Counted from the stretch's first letter, positions 51,198-60,880 are shown. The stretch: 64,000 nucleotides of DNA from Planctellipticum sp942493135 (GCA_942493135.1 OW818684.1:1674001-1738000), one strand, 5' to 3'. The notes: generated by a model from the letters alone, not told the origin. Translations and numbers: made by a program.

Positions 51198-52544
51198 TCA
51201 GTCGCTTTCGCCGAAGGTGGATTTCCGGCGGAGGATGTGGTGGTAGTGCTGGGCGAAGCGGTGGGATTCGTCGCGGACGTACTGCAGAAGCCGTAGTCCG
51301 TACGAGTGACGTCCCAGAATTCGCGGGTCCGACTCGCCCGGGACAAAGACTTCTTCTTCCCGCTTGGCGAGGGAGATGACCAGCGGGGGCTGGATGCCGA
51401 TTTCTCGAAAGGCCTCCATCGCCGCACCGAGCTGGCCTTTGCCACCGTCGATCAGCAGCAGATCGGGGAAGGCTTCCCCTTCCTGCTGCAGGCGGCGGAA
51501 CCGGCGGCTGACGACTTCCCGCATTGAAGCGAAGTCGTCGACGCCGTCGACGGTCCGGATTTTGAACCGCTTGTAGCCCGGTTTGAAGGGCAGGCCGTCG
51601 ATGAACTGGACGATGCTGGCGACTGTTTCGCCCCCCTGCAGGTGGGCGATGTCCATCCCCTCGATCCGCCGCGGGGGCTCGGACAGCCCGAAGACTTTCT
51701 GCAGGCCGCGGACGCCCTTGCGGGGGTCGATCTGGAAGACCTCGGGCTGGGCGTGATCCCGCAGATTGCCCCGCAGGTTGAGGTTTTCCAGGGCGGAGAT
51801 CGTATCCCGCAGGCGTGCGGCCTTTTCGAACAGGAGCTCCTTGGCCGCTCCCTGCATCTCGTCGCGCAATTCCTTCAGCAGGCGGTCCTTTTTGCCGTCG
51901 AGAAAGAGGATCAGTTTCCGGAGATCCTTGCGGTAGTCTTCGCGGGAGATGCGCAGGTTGCAGGGGGCGGTGCACTGGTTGATGCTCGCCAGCAGGCAGG
52001 GCCGAAACCAGCGCCAGCGTTCGTCTTCCTCGCGAATATCGAGGTTGCAGTTCCGGAACCGGAAGATCTGCTGCAGCACGGCAATCGTCCCGCGCAGCTT
52101 GGACGCGCTGGTGAACGGGCCGTAAAGCTTGACTCCCTTCAGCCGGGGCTTGCGGGTGAACTCGACCCGGGGAAACTGCTCCCGGGTGTGAATCTGCAGG
52201 TAGGGAAACGTCTTGTCGTCTTTGAGCTCGGAATTGAACCGCGGCTGAATGTCCTTGATCAGCCGGGCTTCCAGGAGCAGGGCGTCGACCTCGCTGTCGG
52301 TCGGGACGAAGTCGATGTCGCGGATTTCCGGGACCAGATCGCAGGTCCGCCGGTCTTCCAGCGCCTGTTTCGTGAAGTAGCTGCCGGCCCGGCTGCGGAG
52401 ATTCACCGCTTTGCCGACGTAAATCACCCGCCCGCGGTCGTCCTTCATCAGGTAGACGCCGGGCGACGTCGGAAACGTCTTGACCTTTTCCCGCGGTTCG
52501 ACAGCAGGCTCGGGGGGCGGATCAGCGGGCACGGGGTCGGTCAT
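51198..52544 (-). CDS. uvrC: excinuclease ABC subunit C, short form
   Basis: A 448-residue UvrC. The N-terminal GIY-YIG nuclease domain (about 20-100) shows PTSPGVYLMKD and VIYVGKAVNLR; a Cys pair (CLLASINQCTAPC), the UVR coiled segment and the RNase H-like endonuclease core with GMDIAHLQGG and LLLIDGGKGQ follow. Normal UvrC has about 600 residues and ends in tandem helix-hairpin-helix motifs that bind DNA; here translation stops at RRKSTFGESD right after the nuclease domain, so that region is missing. No frameshifted remnant is seen downstream. The short form may be normal for this lineage. Confidence 0.92.
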   Translation of the reverse strand: MTDPVPADPPPEPAVEPREKVKTFPTSPGVYLMKDDRGRVIYVGKAVNLRSRAGSYFTKQALEDRRTCDLVPEIRDIDFVPTDSEVDALLLEARLIKDIQPRFNSELKDDKTFPYLQIHTREQFPRVEFTRKPRLKGVKLYGPFTSASKLRGTIAVLQQIFRFRNCNLDIREEDERWRWFRPCLLASINQCTAPCNLRISREDYRKDLRKLILFLDGKKDRLLKELRDEMQGAAKELLFEKAARLRDTISALENLNLRGNLRDHAQPEVFQIDPRKGVRGLQKVFGLSEPPRRIEGMDIAHLQGGETVASIVQFIDGLPFKPGYKRFKIRTVDGVDDFASMREVVSRRFRRLQQEGEAFPDLLLIDGGKGQLGAAMEAFREIGIQPPLVISLAKREEEVFVPGESDPRILGRHSYGLRLLQYVRDESHRFAQHYHHILRRKSTFGESD

Positions 52545-52590
52545 GGACGGGGCGGTTTCGCGGGCGTAGTGGGGAGAGGTCGGAGATTAT

Positions 52591-52733
52591 TAACCACGAA
52601 GCACACGAATGAGCACGAATTGCAGAGGAGAACGAGAAATTACGAGACTTCCGGGACGGGAGTCCGGCGGACTCGATTCCCGCGTTATGCGGTCTTCAAC
52701 TCATTCGTGGCGATTTGTGTCATTCGTGGTTGT
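52591..52733. repeat. imperfect long inverted repeat rich in CACGAA/TTCGTG
   Basis: AACCACGAAGCACACGAATG (52592-52611) and GAGCACGAAT are mirrored by TCATTCGTGGCGATTTG and TCATTCGTGGTTG (52701-52733). It shares word content with the repeat at 38353 and lies between the uvrC start and the cytochrome partner gene. No gene is present. Confidence 0.6.
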
Positions 52734-52788
52734 CTCCGAACCGGACAACCAGGGATTATAGCGTCCGTCACCGGCCAGACAGGCTCTG

Positions 52789-53880
52789 TCAGGTCGCATC
52801 GCCCGAATCGGACGGCAGGCGGCGCACAAGTATGACGCTGTACGTGATCAGCCCGGCATTGATCGCGAAGAAGACCAGGAACGCGACCAGGCCGCCGACC
52901 TGCGCGGCTTCCGCATGGAGCTTTTCCAGCGGCGACAGGTCGAGTGCCACCAGCCGGCGGCATTCGCGAACGACCGTTCCGCCGACCAGACCGCACAGCC
53001 AGCCGGCCGTCAGGAACCATAACAGCCCCCGCGACAGCGACTGCCTTCGCCAGACCAGCCACCACGCGGCCGCCTGAATTACCAGCCCCGCAGCTGCCAG
53101 ACCCAGGTATGGCCCCGCCAGCCCGCCGAGCAGTTTCCCGCGGACATCGCCCGGCAATGTCGTTGCGTACCAGACTCCGGAAATTGTCGTCAGCGCGAGG
53201 CCGGCCAGGCCCAGTCCGGTCAGGAGGCGGACAGTCTCGTCGCCGTCGATCTGCGATTCGCCCCGGATCCAGCGCGTCTGCCAGCCCAGCACCAGGGCCA
53301 GCGTCGGCAAGGCGCCGAAGTACCAGACCGCCAGCCGAGGGGGCAGTTCCGGCGAATAGTACAGCCAGTGGCCGGAGGCGTAATGCGTAACCCAGCCCTC
53401 GCGATCCAGACTCAGCAGGTGATTCTCGGTCCAGGACCACGCGATGAAGGTGAAGCAGAGCCACGCGACCGTCCGAACCAGCAGCACGACTGTCGTTCCG
53501 CGGGCCATGAGCCAGGCCGTTTTCTGCAGGTAGAGCAGGTAAAACCCGACGATCAGCACCGGCAGGATCGCCATCCAGCGGTGCGAGAGGAGCAGGTTCG
53601 AGGTGTAGAACGATTCCTGGTAGAGGATCTGCAGGAACAGCAGCGGCGCGACGCCCGCGGTAATCGCCAGCCCCAGACAGAAGGGGAGCCAGTCCTGCAG
53701 GATGTGGGCCAGCGCGTTCCCCGCCGAGCCCGCCCGGCCGCGGCCCAGTCCGAAGACCAGACAGGTCGCTCCAGCGAGAACATAATTCATGAACGCCACG
53801 TGGATCAACAGCGTGACGACGTACAGCGTCAGGTAGAAGGCGGTTGCGCCGGGAAAGCCGAAGGGAAAGGGAGCATTCAT
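52789..53880 (-). CDS. membrane protein, probable subunit II partner of a bd-like oxidase
   Basis: A 363-residue protein with about eight membrane segments and no cofactor motif. Its start overlaps the end of the CydA-like gene by 4 bases (ATGA), which marks it as the second subunit of the same complex. It has no clear similarity to CydB in the parts I can read, and several His residues (about 28, 100, 170) sit near membrane ends and may contact heme. The frame stays open upstream through the CydA-like gene, but ATG 53880 is the sensible start. Role by context only. Confidence 0.72.
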   Translation of the reverse strand: MNAPFPFGFPGATAFYLTLYVVTLLIHVAFMNYVLAGATCLVFGLGRGRAGSAGNALAHILQDWLPFCLGLAITAGVAPLLFLQILYQESFYTSNLLLSHRWMAILPVLIVGFYLLYLQKTAWLMARGTTVVLLVRTVAWLCFTFIAWSWTENHLLSLDREGWVTHYASGHWLYYSPELPPRLAVWYFGALPTLALVLGWQTRWIRGESQIDGDETVRLLTGLGLAGLALTTISGVWYATTLPGDVRGKLLGGLAGPYLGLAAAGLVIQAAAWWLVWRRQSLSRGLLWFLTAGWLCGLVGGTVVRECRRLVALDLSPLEKLHAEAAQVGGLVAFLVFFAINAGLITYSVILVRRLPSDSGDAT

Positions 53881-55310
53881 CGGGACGCTCCTTTCACAGC
53901 GACTGCCAGATCGGGCCCGCCGGGCGGTTCGCGTCCGGGACCTGCCTCCCGGAGCCAGCCGGCGATCTGCTGCAGCACTGCGGGATCGCTCGATTCCGGC
54001 CACTCCGCCGGGCGATGGGCCTGATGCCACGTCAGGAACTGCACGAGCGCCTCCACCTCCGCGGGGGTCCCGGCGAAGGGGGGCATGAAGGGCTTCGTCC
54101 GCTGCAGTTGCGCGAAGTTCAGCCGTTTCTGGTCGAGGCTCCACATCTGCGCCAGCTCGGCGAGGGGGTTCGCCCCGTCGAGCGTATGGCAGACGCTGCA
54201 TTGGATCCGGTAGACCTTCGCCCCGGTGACGAGCTGCGGATTCGGAAACGTGTCCGCGCCGGGGACCGGGTACGGGTCCAAACTCGTACAACCCACTTCG
54301 CGCAAATGGGCGACTTCGTCCGGCGCGATCGAATTCGAATAGAGATACTCGCGGATCGTGAAAGGCTTGCGAGCCCCTTCCCGCACGAACTCGCCGCCGG
54401 CGGTGGCCAGGAAGGCCAGCGCCAGGAGCAGCGTCGCCGTCGCCCCGTTGATGTAGAGTTTCTGCCGCAGCAGCGCAAGGACTGCGTAGCCGCCGATGAA
54501 CGTCGAGCAGCCGACTGCCAGCGTCAGGAACATCAGCATGGCGATGCTTCCGCCGAGCACCCAGCCCCGGCTGTCGGCCGGCATCACCGCGATGTACCAC
54601 GCCCCCAGGAACGGCATCAGGACCATCGGCGCGAGGAACCGGGCCGCGATCTGAATGATCTCCGCCCGTTCTTCCCGGCTGACCGACGGGAAGGCGTTGA
54701 CCAGCACGCACGCGGCGAGCGCCGCCGTCGCCATGCAGGTGATGGTGCGGAACAGGAGCGACGGCCAGAAGCTGGCGTTGAAGAAGCCGGTCCAGACGTT
54801 GTGGCCGGTGAGCCAGCCACCCGGCGTGAGCTGCCACGAGAGGATGCCGTTGATCCAGAAGAGGCTGAACCAGGACGCGATGGAGTAGAAGACGAGCAGC
54901 GTCATGCGGGCCCGGTCATCGAGCCGGGGGCCGTAGCGGTAGAACATGTAGCCGGAGACAACTTCGAGGCTGAAGAAGGTCCATTCGATGGCCCACATCC
55001 AGTGGAATTCGCTGACCATCGTGCCGATGGTGCGCGGGCTGACCTGGATCGAGGTGAACCACATCGCCACGCCGGTGACGGCTCCCAGCACGAAGCTGAC
55101 GAGCACCAGGACTTTGAAGTAGCTGTCGCTGAACCGGCGGGCGAGGGGATTGCGTCCCCCGGCGGACCGCCGCTGGAGATCGCAGAGGAGCATGCCGCTG
55201 CCGATGGCGAACTGGGCGAGAAAGACGTGGAAGATGCCGAGCCCGCCGATGGCGAGCCCCTTCATGACGGGGCCGAGATCGGGGACGGGATAGAAGATGA
55301 GGGGATTCAT
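53877..55310 (-). CDS. CydA-like membrane subunit fused to a cytochrome c domain
   Basis: A 477-residue protein. Residues 1-310 have about nine membrane segments in the pattern of cytochrome bd subunit I: an early His (FHVFLAQFAIG), the region VTGVAMWFTS, EFHWMWAIEW and SWFSLFWINGILSW. The C-terminal 130 residues form a cytochrome c domain with CSVCH (Cys371, Cys374, His375) and likely Met ligand in PFMPPFAG. This combination would let the complex take electrons from periplasmic cytochromes or quinol. ATG 55310 is chosen over a TTG at 55319. The next gene overlaps it by 4 bases. Confidence 0.8.
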   Translation of the reverse strand: MNPLIFYPVPDLGPVMKGLAIGGLGIFHVFLAQFAIGSGMLLCDLQRRSAGGRNPLARRFSDSYFKVLVLVSFVLGAVTGVAMWFTSIQVSPRTIGTMVSEFHWMWAIEWTFFSLEVVSGYMFYRYGPRLDDRARMTLLVFYSIASWFSLFWINGILSWQLTPGGWLTGHNVWTGFFNASFWPSLLFRTITCMATAALAACVLVNAFPSVSREERAEIIQIAARFLAPMVLMPFLGAWYIAVMPADSRGWVLGGSIAMLMFLTLAVGCSTFIGGYAVLALLRQKLYINGATATLLLALAFLATAGGEFVREGARKPFTIREYLYSNSIAPDEVAHLREVGCTSLDPYPVPGADTFPNPQLVTGAKVYRIQCSVCHTLDGANPLAELAQMWSLDQKRLNFAQLQRTKPFMPPFAGTPAEVEALVQFLTWHQAHRPAEWPESSDPAVLQQIAGWLREAGPGREPPGGPDLAVAVKGASR

Positions 55311-55319
55311 GGGCCACAA

Positions 55320-55722
55320 TGCGGCAGAAGGCCATCGGGGTCTCGCTGACGCCAGCCAGCGACGACTCGCCCGTCACAATACCGCAATTATCGCCCGATT
55401 TTGCGCGGGAAAGACGCCCGCAGACCGGGACCGGCCGAGATTCTCAAAGGCGGGAGGAGCAATGCGGGATTGACCGCGGAGGCTCGGAGGACGCGGAGGG
55501 GAGAGGGGGCAGGACAGAATCGGGAGGGGTTACTCGGGCGCCGCGGCTGGCCGTTCTGACGGCTGCCGGGGGGACCGCAGAGCGACTGGCGGTTGCGCGA
55601 GGGATGACTGTTGCGTGAACTTCCTGCGGCTCGGCCGCACGGACAGTCCGAAAACAGCCAAGCTGGGTCACCCCGCTCAGCGGAGCGAGGGGTCAGGCAG
55701 CGCTTGTGCCTGGACCGCCTTG
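55320..55722. other. intergenic region between the bd-like oxidase and DUF1801 genes
   Basis: About 400 bases, GC-rich, with G/A-rich words (GGAGGACGCGGAGGGG around 55485-55505) and a small hairpin-like stretch GTGACCC/CCGCTCAG near 55670. No gene, terminator or promoter was recognised with confidence. Confidence 0.3.
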
Positions 55723-56151
55723 TCAGAGACCTGTCTGCTCGGCTCCATACCGTATTGCGGCGCCGAGTACGGCAGTGTCTATGTCAGCTAGCTTTCTGAA
55801 CTTGATGCAATAACCGGTGACGCTGGCCTTGCCGAGTTCTTTCCCATACGCCTGGGCCAAATACTGCTTGTCTTTGATGCCAAGGATATAGACGGAGATC
55901 CCAGTTGTGTTTGCGCTCATGCCAATCTGATAGAAGTCCTTTGTTCTTCCGTCGGCATATTTGATGACCTGCAGTCCGTATCCGATATTTGGGTTGGAGA
56001 CAATCTTGCCGTCTTCGTCTCTGCCATCGAGGAACCACAACTTGCACTTCGGCATTTGCGCCAGAATGATGCGGTGCAGTTCCTGCATATCCCCACGCTT
56101 GGCTTCAGGCTGAGCGGCAATATACTCTTCGATCTGCTTGCGTGCGTTCAT
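55723..56151 (-). CDS. DUF1801-family protein
   Basis: A 142-residue cytoplasmic protein of the DUF1801 (YdhG-like) fold, which is related to frataxin-like or stress proteins but has no proven function. The stretch KYADGRTKDFYQIGMSA and KFRKLADID is typical. Its base composition is visibly lower in GC than the flanking genes, which may indicate acquisition. ATG 56151 is taken as start; the frame is open to 56250 and that extra part is low-complexity, with no good ribosome site before either. Confidence 0.7.
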   Translation of the reverse strand: MNARKQIEEYIAAQPEAKRGDMQELHRIILAQMPKCKLWFLDGRDEDGKIVSNPNIGYGLQVIKYADGRTKDFYQIGMSANTTGISVYILGIKDKQYLAQAYGKELGKASVTGYCIKFRKLADIDTAVLGAAIRYGAEQTGL

Positions 56152-56403
56152 GCGGGGTGACTCTGTTGCGGCGGCGGCTTGCGCGGCCTGACTCGTGTTC
56201 GGGTTGGTCCGCGTATTGTCTGCAGGCCGCTCGTTTGCAGCCGAACACACTGGCGTTGATGAGTCGCAACGCCAATCGCATTCATCAGATACGCGGCTGT
56301 CATGTCTTTGGAGGCGTGAAAGGTTGTTTCAGCCTATCACGCATTCAGACGGTGAGCCAGCACGTCTGCCGGGCTGCAGACGCACCCTCCTGTGACTGCG
56401 TCA

Positions 56404-56462
56404 CCCAGACGCCCAGAGCGGCGTCTGGGCCACCCCGCGGTCCCCCCCCCCCCCCCCCCCCC
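56404..56462. repeat. strong hairpin followed by a 21-base C run
   Basis: CCCAGACGCC at 56404-56413 pairs with GGCGTCTGGG at 56420-56429 around a 6-base loop. Twelve bases later follow 21 consecutive C residues (56442-56462). A homopolymer this long is prone to sequencing or assembly error and to slippage. No gene start overlaps it. Confidence 0.8.
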
Positions 56463-56508
56463 GATTTCCTCAGAGTCACGCCGCAAAGACGGCCGGGCGC
56501 GCCCGGCC

Positions 56509-57207
<699 letters not shown>

Positions 57208-57404
57208 CGAAAGAGCTCATCGGCAGGAGGCAGAGCGGCAGACGGGGCACCGTGACATCTTCAGGGACTGGCGGGCGGATGTCAAAAGCAGGGGAGGAAG
57301 TGGATGGTGGATAGTGGGTGGGGAAGAGTGGGAGAAGGCAGGCTTGCCGTTCTCGCTGGCTCTGGACTCTACATCGCGGCCACGTTTGTGAGACGCGCCT
57401 CCGG

Positions 57405-57533
57405 TCCCCTCTCCCGACGTCTTCGTTGGGAGAGGGATCGGGTGAGGGCCGTCTTTTCTCCGTGGACGATACCACGACTCTTCCGAAGACCCTCACCCTG
57501 GCCCTCTCCCACATCAGAATGCGTGAGAGGGGA
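57405..57533. repeat. long inverted repeat of CCCTCTCCC/GGGAGAGGG type
   Basis: CCCCTCTCCC (57406-57415), TGGGAGAGGG (57427-57436) and GGTGAGGG (57441-57448) are mirrored by CCCTCACC (57490-57497), GGCCCTCTCCC (57500-57510) and GTGAGAGGGG (57523-57532). The stretch lies between the LolD-like and FAH genes and contains no gene; it has the look of a dispersed planctomycete intergenic repeat. Confidence 0.65.
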
Positions 57534-57753
57534 CAAGACTAATACGCCCTTTTTCTGAATCGATGCCGGCGATTTCGGCTCTCGACTCCCGTTCGACATT
57601 CCGCCTTCGACATTCGACATTTCCGCTCTGCGGCCTCTCTCCTCTCTGCGTCTCCGCGAGAGATCTTCTCCGAACTCAAGTCGTCCTCCCATCCAGCCTC
57701 CCAATCGGGCCGGCCGGGTATTAGGATGCCTGTCGGCTCATACTCTCCCCCGA

Positions 57754-58635
57754 ATGAAAGGCGTGCTTGTGCGACTGGGAATGCTGCAGACCGAGGCCGG
57801 ACCGAAGCTTGTCGGCGTGAATCTCGATGGCAAGTTCGTCGATCTGTGCGACGTCGACGTCAAACTGCCGAACACGCTTCTGGAAGTTCTCCAGACGCCC
57901 GACGGCCTGAACAACGCCGCCCACGCCCTCGCCGCCGGCATGGTCAAGGGACCGTTCCTGACCGGCGCGCCGCTGGCCCCGATCGCCCGGCCGGGGAAGG
58001 TGATCTGCATCGGCCTCAACTATCGCGACCACGCGGAAGAAAGCGGCCTGCCGATTCCGACCGAGCCGGTCGTATTCAACAAGTTTTCGCAGTGCGTGAT
58101 CGGGCCGGACGAGAACGTCGTGCTCCCCGCGGCCAGCAACCAGGTCGATTACGAAGCCGAGCTGGTGATGGTGATCGGCAAGCGGGGCAAGCGGATCTCG
58201 AAGAAGGAGGCCTGGAGCCACATCGCCGGCTATACGATCGGCAACGACGTTTCGGCCCGCGACTGGCAGATCGGTCGGCCGGGGGGGCAGTGGCTGCTCG
58301 GCAAGACGCCCGATACGTTCGCGCCGCTTGGTCCGTGGCTGGTGACGGCAGACGAAGTCGGCGACGCCCGCGAGCTGCGGATTCAGCTCCGCCTGAACGG
58401 CAGGACGATGCAGGATTCGTCGACGAAGGAGCTGATCTTCGGCATGGACGAGATCATTGCCCACTTGTCGCAGATCACGACGCTGGAACCGGGGGACGTG
58501 ATCTTCACCGGTACGCCGCCCGGCGTCGGCATGGCCCGCAAGCCGCCGGTCTTTGTCCAGCCGGGGGACGTGATGGAAGTCGAGATTGAAGGCTTCGGCG
58601 TGCTGCGGAATCCGGTGGTTGCGGAAGTTGCGTAG
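57754..58635 (+). CDS. fumarylacetoacetate hydrolase (FAH) family enzyme
   Basis: A 293-residue FAH-domain protein. The metal-binding glutamates and the catalytic region appear as CIGLNYRDHAEE (about 88-99), VDYEAELVMVIG (about 130-141) and the C-terminal FTGTPPGVG. Members cleave C-C bonds in fumarylacetoacetate or decarboxylate/hydrolyse acyl-pyruvates; many act as acylpyruvases or oxaloacetate decarboxylases. The exact substrate is open because the first about 80 residues are variable. ATG 57754 has no strong ribosome site. A terminator follows, and the next gene is convergent. Confidence 0.9.
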   Translation: MKGVLVRLGMLQTEAGPKLVGVNLDGKFVDLCDVDVKLPNTLLEVLQTPDGLNNAAHALAAGMVKGPFLTGAPLAPIARPGKVICIGLNYRDHAEESGLPIPTEPVVFNKFSQCVIGPDENVVLPAASNQVDYEAELVMVIGKRGKRISKKEAWSHIAGYTIGNDVSARDWQIGRPGGQWLLGKTPDTFAPLGPWLVTADEVGDARELRIQLRLNGRTMQDSSTKELIFGMDEIIAHLSQITTLEPGDVIFTGTPPGVGMARKPPVFVQPGDVMEVEIEGFGVLRNPVVAEVA

Positions 58636-58680
58636 GGGCGAGTCTCACTTCCGCAACTCGTCATCCCGCGTCTAAGAACG

Positions 58681-58717
58681 CCAAGACGCCGGGGAGCGAT
58701 GCTCTCCGGCGTCTTGG
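58681..58717. terminator. bidirectional terminator after the FAH gene
   Basis: A perfect 12-bp stem CCAAGACGCCGG/CCGGCGTCTTGG encloses an inner GAGC/GCTC pairing. It lies 45 bases after the FAH stop and 31 before the end of the convergent lipoprotein gene. There is no long T run, so efficiency is uncertain. Confidence 0.65.
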
Positions 58718-58748
58718 ATGGCGTGAACGGTCCGGGCCTGGACCGACC

Positions 58749-59213
58749 TCAGGGGACGTTCAACTGCGGCTTCGCCTTGTTCTGTTTCATCAGGTCGAAG
58801 CCCTTTGCGGACTCGGGGACCTCGAAGTTTTTCTCGCCGGCTGCGAGCTCCGATTCAATGGTATAACCGGAGAAGATCGGCGGCTTGTTCACGGTCGGCT
58901 TGGTTTCGTCTTCAGAACTGGACTGCGGTCGTTCCTCAAAGGCACTGATCCGGATCAGGTGCGGGCCCTTGATGACGCCGCGGCCTGTCTTCCTCGTATC
59001 GTACTCGCCGTTGACGATCTCCGCCGAGCCTGCGGGGCCTTTGTGGTCCGCCGCCGCGTTGGGGACGAATTCAATGAGGCCGTAGACGATCGGTTGACCG
59101 CCAAACGTCACCTTGCCGTGCAGGTTTTCGAGCTTGAGGCCCGATCCGCCGCAACCGGCCAGCAGGGCGGCGCAGACTGCGGCGGAACACAAAGTTGCGA
59201 GCGTCCGTGTCAT
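58749..59213 (-). CDS. planctomycete lipoprotein, beta-sandwich type
   Basis: A 154-residue lipoprotein with a lipobox (LLAGC) and a Gly-rich mature start. The mature part begins HGKVTFGGQPIVYGLIEF, a strand pattern also seen in the lipoprotein at 60323, where it reads TGKVTLDGQPLEGAI, so both probably belong to a carboxypeptidase-regulatory-like beta-sandwich group. ATG 59213 has AAGGAA upstream; the open frame farther to 59285 has no signal-like start. It follows the DUF1559 gene at 59293 and is likely cotranscribed. Binding or envelope role is inference. Confidence 0.72.
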   Translation of the reverse strand: MTRTLATLCSAAVCAALLAGCGGSGLKLENLHGKVTFGGQPIVYGLIEFVPNAAADHKGPAGSAEIVNGEYDTRKTGRGVIKGPHLIRISAFEERPQSSSEDETKPTVNKPPIFSGYTIESELAAGEKNFEVPESAKGFDLMKQNKAKPQLNVP

Positions 59214-59292
59214 CGGTCGGGAATTCCTTCTGGCAGGCGTGCTGCGACCGTCGCTGCCGAGGCGACAGTCGCAGAAGGAGGCCATCCGCTTA

Positions 59293-60234
59293 TTAATCGA
59301 GCTGGCGCGTTTCCGCGTCGCCCCGGCTGGCGGCCGCCTGGTAGGTGACGAAGTCGATGTTTTCCGAGACGAAGCGGACGGAGCCGTCGCCCATCAGGAA
59401 GTGGCAGCCCCCGACGTGCTGGCTGCTGAACCGGACGTTGTTGAACAGCCGATTGGCCGTCCCTCCCTGATATCCGGAATACTTGCCGATCGGATGCGTC
59501 ACGTTCTTGGACGCGTACATGGCAGCGGTGGAAGCCGCGTTATTGGCACCCTGGATCCAGGGACGCCAACTGCTGGCAAAGCCGGTCGTCGGATCTGTCT
59601 GCCCCGAGATTTCGCCCATGAGGAACGTATTCGTCAGCCCGTCGGTGCAGTCGCCGAAGCGAAGTGACAGGTTGCGCGTGAGCATTCCGTTGATGGCGAT
59701 GCCGCCGAAATCGGTGTTGGCCGCAGCGACCGAGTTCCAGTCGTAGTTGCCAGTGAGGGGGGCCGGCTTCGGTCCGACGGCGCCCGCCACGCCGTAATAA
59801 TTCAGAGTCCATTGGCCGGCGACGTTCGATGAACGGTCAACCAGTCGTGCGCTCGGACAGAAAAACAGCGGCGCCGAACTGGTGTTGAGGCCGACGTTCG
59901 GAGCCGTCGTATAGTACAGGCTGAAGTTGAACTGATTGTACAGAGGGGCCTGATCGATATACGGCAACAGCAGGACGTGGAATCCAAAATTGTTCGAGAC
60001 GACCGTGGCGGACTGCGAAAGTCCCATGCTGCCATAAGGCAGCCGGGTGAAGGTGTCGTGGTAGTTGTGGAGCGCCAGGCCCCACTGCTTCAGGATATTG
60101 CGGCATTCGGTCCGGCGAGCCGCCTCGCGGGCCTGCTGGACGGCGGGCAGCAGCAGCGCGATCAGGATCGCGATGATCGCGATCACGACGAGGAGTTCAA
60201 TCAGCGTAAAGCCGCGGCGAAGTCGCGTCTGCAT
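59293..60234 (-). CDS. DUF1559 pilin-like protein
   Basis: A 313-residue protein with a prepilin-like N-terminus: GFTLIELLVVIAIIAILIA, where cleavage is expected before the Phe, followed by a hydrophobic helix and the DUF1559 domain. Near the C-terminus is HFLMGDGSVRFVSENID, the conserved H-X9-DG region. The family is hugely expanded in Planctomycetota and probably makes surface fibres or pseudopilins, but the function is not proven. A lipoprotein gene follows after 79 bases on the same strand; the same pair occurs again upstream. Confidence 0.9.
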   Translation of the reverse strand: MQTRLRRGFTLIELLVVIAIIAILIALLLPAVQQAREAARRTECRNILKQWGLALHNYHDTFTRLPYGSMGLSQSATVVSNNFGFHVLLLPYIDQAPLYNQFNFSLYYTTAPNVGLNTSSAPLFFCPSARLVDRSSNVAGQWTLNYYGVAGAVGPKPAPLTGNYDWNSVAAANTDFGGIAINGMLTRNLSLRFGDCTDGLTNTFLMGEISGQTDPTTGFASSWRPWIQGANNAASTAAMYASKNVTHPIGKYSGYQGGTANRLFNNVRFSSQHVGGCHFLMGDGSVRFVSENIDFVTYQAAASRGDAETRQLD

Positions 60235-60322
60235 GGATTGCCCTTTCTAAAGAGCGCGGACAGGAACTGGCACTCAAAAAACGAGGCCGAAACGAAAATG
60301 CGAGGAGATCCGGCAGAGTCGC

Positions 60323-60880
60323 CTACGGATCGTTGGCCCGTTTCTGAGGACCGGTCAGCTCAATTTCGGGCGGCTTGCCGTTCGTTTTCAGATCGATCGT
60401 CTCCGGCTTGAGACCGGAGGAAGTGACTTCGACTTCGAGACCCGAGGACGCCGGGTCGGCGTATTCGCGGGGGGTCAGCCACTTGTACTTCAGGTTGTAG
60501 GCGGCGGCATTCTCCGAATTGAAATCGTCGGGAAGTTTGCCGACGAGTTCCCGTTTGACGACGCCAACCTTGAACTTGCCGACCGGCAGTCCGTCGTCAG
60601 TCCCGTAAGTTCCGATCGTGAACTCCCCGGACGATTCTGAAATCCCCGAAGAAGGTCGCTGGTACTTGGCCTTGTCCTGCGTGATCGGCTGGAAGGCGAC
60701 AATCGCCCCTTCCAGCGGCTGGCCGTCGAGCGTCACCTTCCCGGTGACTTTCACCAGCCGGGGACGTCCGTCGCCACCGCAACCGGCGATCATGCCGCAC
60801 GCCACCAGGGTCGCTGCGATGCTTCGAACCAGAGATACCTGGGAACTTGCTTCCACGGTTTCACATTTCTGCTGAATCAA
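60323..60880 (-). CDS. lipoprotein with carboxypeptidase-regulatory-like domain
   Basis: A 185-residue lipoprotein. A hydrophobic stretch ends in the lipobox MIAGC (about residue 34), giving a somewhat long signal; the mature start KVTGKVTLDGQPLEGA is the beta-sandwich motif common in planctomycete lipoproteins. It lies 88 bases before the start of the DUF1559 gene at 59293-60234 and after the DUF1559 gene at 60969, on the same strand. No enzyme motif is visible. The ATG is the only fitting start, although the first about 20 residues are unusually polar. Confidence 0.72.
   Translation of the reverse strand: MIQQKCETVEASSQVSLVRSIAATLVACGMIAGCGGDGRPRLVKVTGKVTLDGQPLEGAIVAFQPITQDKAKYQRPSSGISESSGEFTIGTYGTDDGLPVGKFKVGVVKRELVGKLPDDFNSENAAAYNLKYKWLTPREYADPASSGLEVEVTSSGLKPETIDLKTNGKPPEIELTGPQKRANDP

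Noticed and set aside
51642..52835. Plus-strand open frame opposite uvrC
   Set aside because: Antisense shadow with no recognisable domains; uvrC motifs are certain.
52789..54837. A 682-residue open frame on the minus strand
   Set aside because: Its N-terminal half overlaps the CydA-like gene in another frame; the real gene begins at ATG 53880, where the protein becomes hydrophobic and overlaps the previous stop by 4 bases.
53844..55349. Plus-strand 500-residue open frame opposite the CydA-like gene
   Set aside because: Composition is His/Arg/Glu rich and has no membrane or enzyme pattern; antisense shadow.
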